A stretch of 64,000 bases of DNA. It comes from Dipetalonema caudispina. Its lineage: Eukaryota; Nematoda; Chromadorea; Rhabditida; Onchocercidae. Of the stretch, positions 13,700 to 25,251 are shown one piece after another. The notes under the pieces are model-generated. The model was given only the letters and a program-made list of their open reading frames with translations, was not told where the DNA came from and made no database searches. The position numbers were made by a program, and so were the translations under genes. The DNA lies in contig JABVXV010000144.1 in the NCBI GenBank assembly GCA_013365325.1, forward strand, positions 1-64,000, in the 5' to 3' direction. Numbering within the stretch: position 1 is the first letter of the stretch; every line of letters starts with the position of its first letter.

Positions 13700-16260
13700 A
13701 TATTTCATCAAATATAACGTTTTAATTTCCACCAAATCTTTCTTCACCATTTGAATTTTTATGAAATTGACAAATTTAATCAATCAGATAGTCAGTCAAA
13801 TTAAAATTATTAAAATAATAATAACCGAAAATTTAGCTATGATAAACTGATAAAGTATTATTCATTGATAGCTAAGTAGATATATGAGAAGTTCTGTTTA
13901 AAGAAAATTAATTAATTTATGTAATCTCATTCTAACACAACATTTTTTTGGTGATTGTTATATATGTTAGTCATCCTCAAAAGAAGCTTACATTGAAAAA
14001 GAGATCAATTAAATGTCCATTTATTGGTCCCTTTCAATCTGTTAACATATTATAATGTCGTTTTTGTCAACTTGAAACATTTCAGATATTTGATTTGTGA
14101 TATTGTTCAAATTTATCACTTATTCCATTCAAATTAAGTTTCAGATATTTGATTTGAAATATATCATTATTAATAATTTGGTTGCAATCTTTATTCAGTT
14201 ATTCCATTCAAAATACATTTTTAGGACATACAACAATTAAATCTAATAATTAATTAGTATTGGCGATAAATCATTGCGCCAATTTTTAAACCAAAATGTC
14301 GGCGGTTTAACGCCCATCTAATTATCGTAACTTATGTAAGCATTTTTCAAATCAACAATATCATATATTCAAATTTTTAATTTGAAATATTTAATAAGAA
14401 TATAAAAGTAGAAGAAAGGGAGAGAAGAGTGAAGTGAAAAAAATAAATACAATAAGAGATAAAACATCTGGTAAAAAAATTTCATGTTGAAGTATCACTT
14501 AATGAAAATTGTTAAGTAGAAAAGAATTGAGAAATGACTAATAGAAAACATTCAGGTCATCTACAAAGCAAACAATTAATGATCATTGATGGTTTAATTA
14601 GGGTCAACAATTCAATAAGAACAAGGACAAGAATCTGAGCATTATTCAATTATGGTCCGTTCCAAAAATCACAATATTTTACTTTGCTCATAGTGAAATT
14701 ATATCAATTTAAAAAAAAAAAAAAAATAAACAATGCATTGAAATTCATTTTATGTAAAATAAACTATTTCTTATTAATTTCTAGGTTCCTAATTAGTCGC
14801 TTTTTTTTTAATTTAAATTTACAATTCACTTAATCTTATCAAGATTTGTAATGCTATATGATATTGGGATAATTTTGATAAAACTAAAAATCTAGGATAA
14901 TTTTTGATAATAAAATTATTAAAATTTAAATAACACTAATGCATTTGTTGATGTTTGTTTATTTGCAATTTTTTTTTTGGGGGGATATTGTCAGCTGTTA
15001 ATAATAACAAAAGGGCGATTCGGTTGATTTTTAATTTTCCCTCTCAAATATTCATTCAAAACTTTTTTCTTTTTTTTTTAAAAAAAAGCGAAAATAGCGG
15101 TAGTGTCACATTTCATACATTCTTGCTTATTCAAAAAAAAAAAAATTGCATTTATTTATTTTGCGTTAATGATACTAAAGATCAATGGGATGACAGTAAA
15201 ACAGCGATGACAATTGAAATTACAAAGGTAACATAGCGGCTCTTCTTAAATCTTTATGGTAAGCAATTAATTGGAATGTAAAATGAAAAAAATGAAGTAT
15301 TTTCTTCTTTTCTTTTTTTTTTTTCTGAAGAGTGTTGAAATCTGCAAACTTTTATGTCATTTCAAATTGAAGATAGCATGAAAATTTATGTGAAATATTC
15401 GAAAATATCTGATGAAATAAATGATTTGTTTGATGAATTTTGCAAATAAATGTTTTATATGGAAGTTTTATTTTTTAATTTTTGATCGTTCCAGGTAATG
15501 ATTAAAATTATCAATTTTTCAACATTGAAATGTTTGTATTTTCGACATGGTATTTTCGGGAATTGAATAGTCCCATTAGGAAATACATGAAAAGTCGTTT
15601 GAAGAAATTAATCAAAATTAATCCTAATTGGGATTAAGAAAAATTGCTCGAAACAATGAATAGATATGAATTAAGGAAGAAATTTCACCTATCAATTATA
15701 GTAATTGATTTTAAATTGTTGTTCGGTAATTGATTGCAACAGATGGATAGCTTTAAACTGTAAGATTTCCTATTTTGATTTTAGATTTCGGAATGAGAAA
15801 AAAAAATATAATCAAAAAATTGATAAATTTAATTACAAATAAATTGAAGAAAAATATTAATACAAAAACGAAAAATAGTGATTATTATTGATGTAACATG
15901 AAGATAAACAAAATTATTCCTAATGTATTATGATAAGAAAATAATTTATTTATTGATCTAACCGGAACAAAAAAATCAATATTCCTGATGATTGTACCTG
16001 AATGATGTTGAAATTATTCCTAATATAGCTAAAGAAGAAAACAATTTACAAGCAAATTAGCTAATTAATGAGGATGATAAAATGATGTTTTTCAAAAGAG
16101 AGAGAGAGAGAGAAAGAGAAAAAAACAAACAAAATAGAATGAAATAGATAAAATGATGATGGTAACCGATTAAATTTATGATAGATATCAACATAATATA
16201 AACCTTTCATCTCTATCTCTTTTTAACGTTTTCACAGCTGACTTTTTCATTCATTTCATA
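13700..16260. other. Non-coding A/T-rich stretch with one G/C-richer patch
   Basis: Mostly low-complexity A/T sequence. A patch at 14260-14330 has clustered GGCG/CGCC words on both strands. Its minus-strand frame, MGVKPPTFWFKNWRNDLS, is short and ends in a stop. It may come from an old dispersed repeat but no element was identified. Confidence 0.35.
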
Positions 16261-16356
16261 CAACAACAACATCATCATCATTATCATCATCATCATCATC
16301 ACCACCATCATCACCATCATTATCATCATCATCATTATCATCATTATCATCAACAA
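16261..16356. repeat. (CAA)n and (ATC)n microsatellite
   Basis: CAA triplets are followed by ATC triplets with ATT and ACC variants. The 97-aa minus-strand frame across it is a Met/Ile repeat artefact. Confidence 0.95.
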
Positions 16357-16972
16357 TTTATTGCCATCCCTTTCTCTCTTATCTTGGTTGAAATTGAAAA
16401 AGAATTGAAAATGAACAAAATCAATTTTCAACATTGTTACTTTATGATCATCGATTCCTGTATCATTTGAATTCATTGTATATTCTGTTCCATTACATTG
16501 CATCACTCTCTCTTTCTTTCTCTAGTTCTCTTTTTTTTTCTGCACTTTATAAAAAATATAAAATTAATTTAATTTAAATTTTCAATTCAAATTATTGTTG
16601 TAATTTAGATTTAAAGTTGAAATTTTCACAAATATTCTGTTTGATAATGAATTTAATTTCTTTGAAAATTTTTTTTAATTTACTCTTTAACTTTAATTCC
16701 AAAAAAAAAAAAAAATGTGATAGTGTTAATCATCAATGACGTAACCTTCTGTATGAAAGATTTTCATTAGATTATTTATCAATTAAACGTTAAAGATCAC
16801 TTTAGTAAGCAATTGTTGAGCGATAATGATGAAAGAAAAAAAAAAAACGTCTAACTTCTTTTTCAATTTTTCAATGATAAATTGTTAACATTTTTTATTT
16901 TACTCTTCTATTTACTGATCGAATAACACTAACTTTAATATTTCATGTAAGTTAAAAAAAAAAAAAAACAAC

Positions 16973-17086
16973 AACGTGATATATTTCAATTAACGTGATA
17001 TATTTTAATTAACGTGATATATTTCAATTAACGTGATATATTTCAATTAACGTGATATATTTCAATTAACGTGATATAATTCAAAT
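16973..17086. repeat. 19-bp minisatellite, six copies
   Basis: Six head-to-tail copies of AACGTGATATATTTCAATT. Copies 1, 3, 4 and 5 are identical, copy 2 has one change and copy 6 has several near its end. It is preceded by a poly-A run and ACAACA. Confidence 0.97.
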
Positions 17087-17278
17087 TTGGAAGTTGTAAA
17101 AAAAATTAAAAGTTTATGTTATGATTTCTTTTGATAGAAGTGAAGAAATGAATGTTGTTACAGGTTACCAACTACAATCAATTCATTCAATGTGACGAAA
17201 GGAAAGTGATAATTATGGCAGATGAAAAGAGGAAATTTAAAGCAGTAGCAGATGGTTGAGTGTGACATTTTATGTGAA

Positions 17279-17303
17279 ACAACAACAACAACAACAACAA
17301 CAA
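17279..17303. repeat. (CAA)n microsatellite
   Basis: About eight uninterrupted ACA/CAA triplets. Confidence 0.95.
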
Positions 17304-18660
17304 ACGACAATTTTGGCAATCAAATATTGTCAGGTCTTCCTCGGGGATTTCCGGCTAAAATCTCTTCTGATCGATGTTTTGTGGTAAAAGAAATATGTTG
17401 AAAATTTGATAAAGGTTATAGTTATAACCTTCATTATCATTTTAAGATAAGATATTGAAGAATGTAATGGAGAATTTTTTCATAAATTAAATGGATTTTT
17501 TTTGTTTTTGTTGGAAGTATTTTATTAATGATAGGCAAAAAAAAAAAAGACTGAAAAATGAAAGGATATTATAACGTTGAAAATTAAGATGTTAATGTTA
17601 AATTTGATGAAATTGAAATTTGAAGAAAAACAATGTTAACTTTTGTGAAATTATGCAAATTGTAAGCAAATATCTTTATATCTTACGATAATAACAGTGA
17701 TTGATGCAATGTCAAACATGAAGGAGATAATAGAAATTGACAAGATTGAAATTTACAACATTTAACAAAAATATCCCATTAGAAATGGTTTAGTAAAATT
17801 TAAAAAGAAAATTAAATATTATTTGAATTGTAAAAATTGAGAATAGGATTTGAAATAAAATACTATTCGGTAAAATATGTCTTAGTATATTTGTTTTTAA
17901 TTCGTGAATGAAATCTGTACATTTTATGCTTCATTATAATTCAGTAATTAGCTAAAGAATTTGTTTGTTTTATCTATATCTTATTGTTTAACATTTCTGA
18001 TCTAATCAATTCAGAATAATTGACTTGAATGAAATTGAAGTGATTTTTAGAGAGGAAGAATCCGATTCCTTCAAGTTTTGATTATTCAAATAAGTATAAA
18101 GGTAAATTTGTAGAATTTTAAATTGAAATTTAAGCTGCTTGAAATAAAGTTATATGATGGAAGGATTAAAATACATAGAACTATGTGGAAATTATTTCTT
18201 ATCCTAATCAATAAAAATTTTACCCACCAAACATTTATCGCTTATCAACTTAATTCAAAATTCAAAATTTTTTGAATTTCATATTCTCACTTTCAAAAAT
18301 CAATTTAAATAACATTCAAAAACTTTAAACCTTTTTTTTTTACCATTTTCTCCCACTTTAAACTGATCAAAATATTTTTTCAAATCTAAAAATTCTGTAA
18401 AATTTCAAGTGAAATAACAATTTTGTTTTAGTTTTTAAAAAATGTTTATCACAAAAGATAATATCGATATGTTTTTCGTTTTTTGTTATAAATGAATAAA
18501 TTTAGGTTATCATTATTACTTGCATATCTTTTCATACTTTTATATTAGTGGTGCCAAATTAAAAAGATAAATTAGAAAATGAATTAAACTATGACAAAAA
18601 AAAAAAGTTGAAGAAGGTCCTTTTTTTCATTTCTTTTTTTTTTTTCTTCAAAACGAATGC
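17304..18660. other. Non-coding A/T-rich stretch
   Basis: No exon-like sequence was seen on either strand. Confidence 0.5.
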
Positions 18661-18669
18661 AAAATAAGA

Positions 18670-18731
18670 CATTCATTCATTCATTGATTCATTCATTCAT
18701 TGATTCATTCATTCATTCATTCATTCATTCG
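18670..18731. repeat. (TCAT)n microsatellite
   Basis: TCAT tetranucleotides with two TGAT interruptions. The overlapping 63-aa frame is a repeat artefact (Ser-Phe-Ile-His). Confidence 0.95.
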
Positions 18732-19120
18732 TCCATTTCATTTAAACTATTAAAGAAGAAGGGGAAAAAAGCGGAAGAAGAAAGGAAAAGGAAATGTAAA
18801 TGTAAAAAAAAAAAAATTGAATTGAAAACATTTGTTCTTCACTTTTAGATATGAAAGGAAGCAAAAGGCATCATTTCCTTTTTAAAAAAATTTCAAAGCA
18901 AATTTAGAAAAGCACTGAAAAAGGATGAAAGAAAAAAAAACTGAACATAACATATAACATTTATTTCTCTCTTTTTTTGCTTTCTTTTTTTTTTTTTTTT
19001 TGGAAATTATTTTTGAATTTTAACAAATCATTTATTGAAATACATCTTTTTGGCAATAAGAGATAAGCGATGGCTATCGATGGCTATGAGTTATGATGAT
19101 TGGTTCAAGAAAATTGATTG

Positions 19121-19126
19121 TTTATT
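19121..19126 (-). terminator. Candidate poly(A) signal for the beta-lactamase-domain gene
   Basis: AATAAA on the minus strand, about 325 bases beyond the stop codon at 19450. The motif is common in such A/T-rich DNA, so this is only a candidate. Confidence 0.25.
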
Positions 19127-19449
19127 TGATTTGTGTAATTTTTTTCAAGTTTTGAAATTTTAAATGAACATTATGGTGACAATTCTTTCGGCCAAAATTA
19201 AGGTTAAAACGAATAATTCTTAAAATGATGCTAATTAGCCATTTAAAAATTTCATCCCTAATATGTCTTATTCGTTGGAAAATCATCAAAATTATGATTA
19301 ATTAAATTCTTGTGATTACGATTGTAGTAATATTATCGTTATCATATGATGCATATCGTGTAATTATTATTAATATCAACGATAGTCTTTATCATCGTTA
19401 ATGCTTGATAATATGTGTATTAGCAAAGATCAATGAATTCTAAATTTCA

Positions 19450-22400
19450 TTAAATTTTTTCAACAATATCATAAACGGCATTATGTAAACGAATGTAAGT
19501 ACGACATTGTTGAAAAATGCCAATTTTGATAGCATTTGTTACATAAGCAATGGTGAGATCGTTCCGATTGTCATGAATGACCTGCTGACATCCAAAGCTT
19601 GAATGACCATATGCATGTGTCATCTACAAAAAAAAAAAAAAAGAAAAATGCTCAGTGATGGACAAAGATCAGAAAATTAAGCTAAGAAAAGATTCAGTGG
19701 AAATGAATGCCTTATTAGTAATGCAATAAATTTCATTTTTTTTTTCTTTTTTAGCTTACAAATTAACTACAAAAGTGCTAATTTACAATGATAAAAATTT
19801 GAGTCGTAAATTTAAAATTTAAATCATTCTAATAAATATATAAAATGCTACCTGTGATTGATTGATGAAAACTAGCAAGACAGTGTCTTTTGCTAAATGT
19901 TTCACTGTACATATATCTGTGCTATTGTTGTAAATTTTCCTCAAAAGATGTTGTGTTGTTGGTGATAATAGTTTACCTGTTGTTAGCTATAATGTATTAA
20001 GCATTATAGGAATAATTTAATTAGCTCAAGGAATTTCGACGGCAATTTCTAAATTTTTGGATCAAATTCAATTACAATTATGAAAATGATTTCTTGCAAC
20101 ATAATTTAAATTGTAAAAATATCACAGTAATTTTTTTTGAAATAACAAATTTTCTAATCATTTATTACTAAATTAAATTTACGCTTCTTCATGATACTAT
20201 GATAATCTATCAAATAAGCTTATAATAATACAGTACAAATTATCAAACCACATGTAATATTTCTGCTAAACTTCTTGCATTACCAAATCCATGATATAAT
20301 AAATGATGAAAATTTGGATTATTAATTTGTAGTGGTGTAGTTGGATTTAACCATTTCAAATTATGCATTACTTTATTTATTACTGATTCCTGTAATTATA
20401 TGAAATGTTAATTAAATTAACTTCAAATCAAAAAAAAAGGAAAAATGATTGAATTGATGTGAAATCAAATCAAAATATGGCAATAAAGTTGAATTTTGTT
20501 TTAAAAACTAACTTTTTTTATACAGTATTAAGTGGTTATATTTGAAAAATTAAATTTTAGAAGATTTTATGCTATATTTAAATGAAATTAAATTTCATTA
20601 GAACATATACTTTATGTATGGAAAATTGAAATAGTAAAGTCCATATCAAATGAGGAGTTTGATAAATTTCATTAAAAATATCAGGCCAAGAAGGCATTGT
20701 TATTCTGGCCATTCGATATTCTTTCGCCATCGTTAAACCAATCGAATAATCAATTCCTGAAATTAAGGAAAGATTTTTTTTTTTCCCCTTTTATTAATTA
20801 AAGGAAAAATGTTCAATATTATGAAATTAATATCTGAAAATAAATTAATTACCAAATTTAGATGCTATTTCGTCATGAAAATATTGCTGTATGCCACGTT
20901 TCTGTTCATCAATATGACGGATTAGTTGATCAATAAGCCAATAGAATGATGATCCATAGCAACCGGATTCTTGTCCCGGTAGCCATTTCGGTTGCTCATT
21001 CTCGAAGATTTCTCTATTAGAAAGATAAATGATTCAATTTCAAAATAATCCATCTTACTATATTTCATAGTGTTAGAAAGGAAAAGAAAAGAAAAGAAAA
21101 ACGAGTATTTCCAGTTTTGATTTGTTGACAAAATTTTTAATTTTTGAACATTTCGCATAATTGATTCATTAATTCTGAACTTAAATAATTTTATTTTTAC
21201 ATACCTCATTGCTTCATAATTGGTGGCATTTTCCAAACTAATCGGCTTATCCAAATAAGTCAAACCTATCTAAGTAAAGATTTATATATCAGTGTATAAT
21301 TCATTTTTTAGTAGTCATCAAATAAAAGTGTAACTTTTTAAGATTTCTAAAATGTAAAAAAAAAAATCAAAAACATCAAATTTTTAATTTTTTTTTAAAC
21401 TTAATTTAAATCCTATGCAAGCAATATCATACCGTATCTGATAGTAACATTTTTATGGTGATATTATCTTTACCATTATTACCAAAATTAGGCCAATATT
21501 TGATAACCAAATCATCATAACTTGCTAACTTTCGTTCAACAAGTAATGCAACACATAATTCCATTATAATTTTCAAGCATGAAAATGTTGAAGTAATTGT
21601 ATCCTCAAATTAAATTAATTAACAAAATTAAGTTGATAATTGATAACAAATAATACCTTCTTAATTACCTTTCATTATCGTAGTATAAAATGATATCGTT
21701 GATACTAAGATCATTTTTTACCAAAAAATTCTATTTGTATTTTCAATGAATTACATATATGTTATCAGTAAAAGAAGCCTTTTTTAGTGGTTCGATTATC
21801 ATCGCAAAATTTGAATAGAAATTAAAATTGATTGATTAACCATTTGCCATTTTCTTGCTGCTTGTACATCCGCATATCCACCCCAAATATCGATAACTTT
21901 TTGATTTTTAAAGTAAACAGTTAATGCTGCACCTCCACGTTCCCAACCATCCATGAAATTTTTCCTATAAATTTACAATAGTTCTAAATTTTAATATTAC
22001 TTATTAAAGCGAATGATCAAATTTCATTTTAATTAACTAATTGATTAAATTTTTATGCCAAAATTGTAATTACATTTTAAAGAAGTTGAAAAGTTTTAAA
22101 TCAAATTTTTCAATAAATTTGAAAACATATTGTAAAAGAAAAAGGAATTAGGAAAATTTTATTTATTTCAAATGTACAATCATAATTTATTTTGATCATT
22201 TATTGAATGAATTTCTTGCAATAAAATTGAAAATTGAAAAATTTTTAAAACTAAAATTATACATAAATTTGAAATTATATTATAAAAAAGGAAAGAATAA
22301 AATAGTAACCTAAAAATATTTGAAACATTTTGAAATCGTTCATCAATTGTATTGGAATCAAAATGCAATGGTAATTTCGTATATAAATTATTGATAGTAT

Positions 22401-22464
22401 AAATGTAAATAGCATAAATGATAATAGTAATAGTGATAAAATGAAATTTCTTTGAGACAAGCAT
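19450..22464 (-). CDS. Beta-lactamase-domain protein, LACT/LACTB-like, membrane-anchored
   Basis: Nine exons with consistent phases give 422 aa: 22464-22310, 21964-21841, 21603-21433, 21269-21205, 21013-20853, 20756-20611, 20389-20252, 19986-19852 and 19623-19450. Residues about 7-25 form a hydrophobic N-terminal anchor. The rest is a serine beta-lactamase/penicillin-binding fold of the type expanded in nematodes as the lact family, beginning FMDGWERGGAALTVYF and including WGGYAD. The SxxK nucleophile motif is present (S101-C-L-K104). The second motif, normally GYHxxT(Y/F)GW, reads GCYGSSFYW (189-197), so the expected Tyr is Cys with a Tyr next to it. The third motif appears as YGHSSFGCQQ near 370-379. 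In animals these proteins are thought to act as peptidases or scaffolds rather than in antibiotic resistance; the substrate is unknown. An in-frame Met at 22509 could extend the start by 15 residues; 22464 is preferred because the anchor begins there. Confidence 0.9.
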
Positions 22465-22899
22465 ATCAGTGAGTTTACAAAGAGAAAAGAAAAAATAAAA
22501 TGATATCAATCATTGCTAATACATTTTTTTGTTAATCAAATGTACTAATTTTTGCTTGAACAAATTTTATCATTTCCTGATAACAGTATCAATCTTTTTA
22601 TATGCATTAAAAATTTCCTAATGAAAAGTACCAGAATAAATGAATAACAGTATGCATATATTTTGTTTTTTTTTTTTTTTTTAAATTTTAAATACATATT
22701 TTCGAAAAAAAAAAAAAAAGTGGAATATTTAAATTTTGTTCCATTTTTAGACTAAAAAGATAATAAATAGCAATGAATTTGAGCCAAATGGAATGAATAA
22801 TTTTTGGCTTATTCCCTATAATTACACTAATATTTATTTTTTGCATAAAAGATTGAAGAAATGATAATGCTGTGATAATGGGTGCATTTTTTAAATCAT

Positions 22900-22932
<33 letters not shown>

Positions 22933-24911
22933 ATCAATGAAATATAAATGAATTATCATTGTATGATAAGAAGTTAAATGAATAAATAATTGTCAATTAT
23001 GCAAATGATTGTTGCATAGTTGTGCAAGTAATTTGAAAAAAAATACAAAAAGTTTATGTTATTTCAAAATTATTTAATTCTATTTTTCAAATTTTATCTT
23101 TCCATAAAAATCAAAAATTATTAAACATAAAAAATTTGCACACTGTAAACTATATTAAGTGAACGATTAATCAATTTATTGTCAATGAATATTTGAAATG
23201 AAATTAATATGCTCAAATAATGAAGAAATTCTCGAGTAATTTTTTAATTACTGCCTCATAAAAGGCAAATTTCCATTATGTTAATATCAGGAAAGTTGGT
23301 AAATTTAGTGTGAATAATTTTAATCGATTTAGCAAATTTCATTTTAGCTGTTCAAGGCAATAATTAAAATTTTTAATTACAACAGTTAAAACTTGCAAAT
23401 ACTTGCTTTACTTGAGTTAGTCATGGATATGTCAGTTTTTTTCTTTTTTTTATTGTTGCTGAACTTTTTCAGTACTATTTTATCATCAATATAATTAACG
23501 GATAGTTTGTGCATAAATAATTAAATGAAATTAAAGAAATGAAAAGCTATTTTATTGAATTTAATGCAACGTTTTGCTTCAAATATCTGAGAGAAAAAAA
23601 TTAATGAAAATCAAATTTTGATAAATAATTCAACGAATTAAAAATAGTATTGTATCAGATTTGAAATGAAAATGTGAATTTTACAAATTTGAAAAGCAAA
23701 ATGATTTATTTGTTTGGTGTGATATTAGCATATTTTGTGATATCCGACAAATCGAACGTTTTATTCTTGTAGACGATGATGGATAATATTATCATCACTT
23801 TCGCTACATTTCAAGCTATTCTATTTTTATTTATGCTTTTTTAACTCAAGTTATGAATGTTTCATCGATTGGATTTGAAATATTAAATTTCAACAATTAA
23901 TATTTGAGAATAGTTTTAGGAAAATATTTAAGAAATTTTAAGATGGTAGAAATTTGGAATTATTCAATAGAAATTCAAAGCTAAGATAGCTAATTCATTG
24001 AATGATCAAATAGTTTTATCGAATCGAGTAGAAAAATGAATCTGAAATGTTTTTTTTTTTTTCTGTTTTCAATATCTTCCATTGGAAATTTTAAAGTTTC
24101 AAGTAAAATTATTTTCAGACTTGTTTTTTGCTCCGAGTTTTCATAAATTATTTGCATATGCTTACTTTAGAATCTTTTAAGCTATATGGCATATATTTCG
24201 AATTAACATCAGAAGATTGAATTTATTTTTTTTCTACAAATGAGTAAAGTATTTGGTATGATACGAATGAAATAAATTTTGGTTTTAATATTTATACTTT
24301 CTAATAATTATTGTAATAAAGTATTAATTTTCTTTTCTTTTTTTTTTTTTTTTTTACTGGAAACAAAAAGTTTTATATTGAGTAAATAAAAAGAAAGTAT
24401 CATAGATTACTGAATATAATTCAACTATTCATTAAAATTCATTCATACAATAAATTTGACATACTATAAACAATATTACATTATGGCAGCGATAATGATA
24501 AAGTGATAAGATGTGATAGGGAAGAAATGATAATAGTATGAAAAGTGAATATATGAGAAATGCTTTCATGAATGAGCAATAATTCGATAAATTTTACAAT
24601 TTTGATCATTGAATCGATAGCTAAGTCATTTGATCTGGCAAATTTTAAATAGACATAAATGATGATACTTGTAAAACGACTAGTTTGATAAGGAATGATA
24701 TAATTTGAAAATTCTAACCGTGAATTTATAGACTTTTACGTTTTGATAGCATTAATGTTAAGTGTTTTATTGATTATTTGATAACAGTAAGTAAATTTAT
24801 TAAATTAGCCTTATCATAAGATGATATCATATCATGAAATTGATATTACTCATAGATAATATATCTCTCGACAAGTGATGATATGCAATCATATTCCTTT
24901 TTTAATTGTGA

Positions 24912-24917
24912 TTTATT
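24912..24917 (-). terminator. Candidate poly(A) signal for the TINAG-like gene
   Basis: AATAAA on the minus strand, about 335 bases beyond the stop at 25252. It is only a candidate because of the base composition. Confidence 0.25.
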
Positions 24918-25162
24918 TTAATCTTTTCCAACTTGATGATGATGTTCAATCGTAATCAGAAGTAATCGAAAGGTCAAATTATGAATCGGTTCAAAAGTGT
25001 GACATATAGTATTACTATTATGTAGCTTTACTCTATCATTAATTAAGTTTGTTTTTAACCTAATTGAAAAATATTTATTATAAACAATGATCCTAATTTT
25101 TTCTTTTTTTTTTTTTTCGAATGAATACAAGCATTTTATGAAAGACCAAAAAGGCAGTGTTA

Positions 25163-25172
25163 TGAGAGAGAA

Positions 25173-25208
<36 letters not shown>
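25163..25208. repeat. (GA)n microsatellite
   Basis: GA dinucleotides with short interruptions, just beyond the 3' end of the TINAG-like coding sequence and possibly within its 3' UTR. Confidence 0.95.
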
Positions 25209-25213
<5 letters not shown>

Positions 25214-25251
25214 AGAAAAAGTTAATTATTTAAAGAAAAATAAATGAATAA

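Larger units (their letters stand above)
22510..25251. other. Intergenic spacer
   Basis: No exon was recognised between the beta-lactamase-domain gene and the TINAG-like gene. It contains poly-A/poly-T runs (22664-22682, 22898-22926, 24339-24355) and a GA microsatellite at 25163-25208. Confidence 0.6.

Noticed and set aside
16213..16506. 97-codon minus-strand ORF rich in Met and Ile
   Set aside because: A product of the ATC/CAA microsatellite.
22275..22460. 61-codon minus-strand ORF overlapping the first beta-lactamase-domain exon
   Set aside because: It is in another frame. Only the frame from 22464 leads in phase into the next exon and yields the family sequence.
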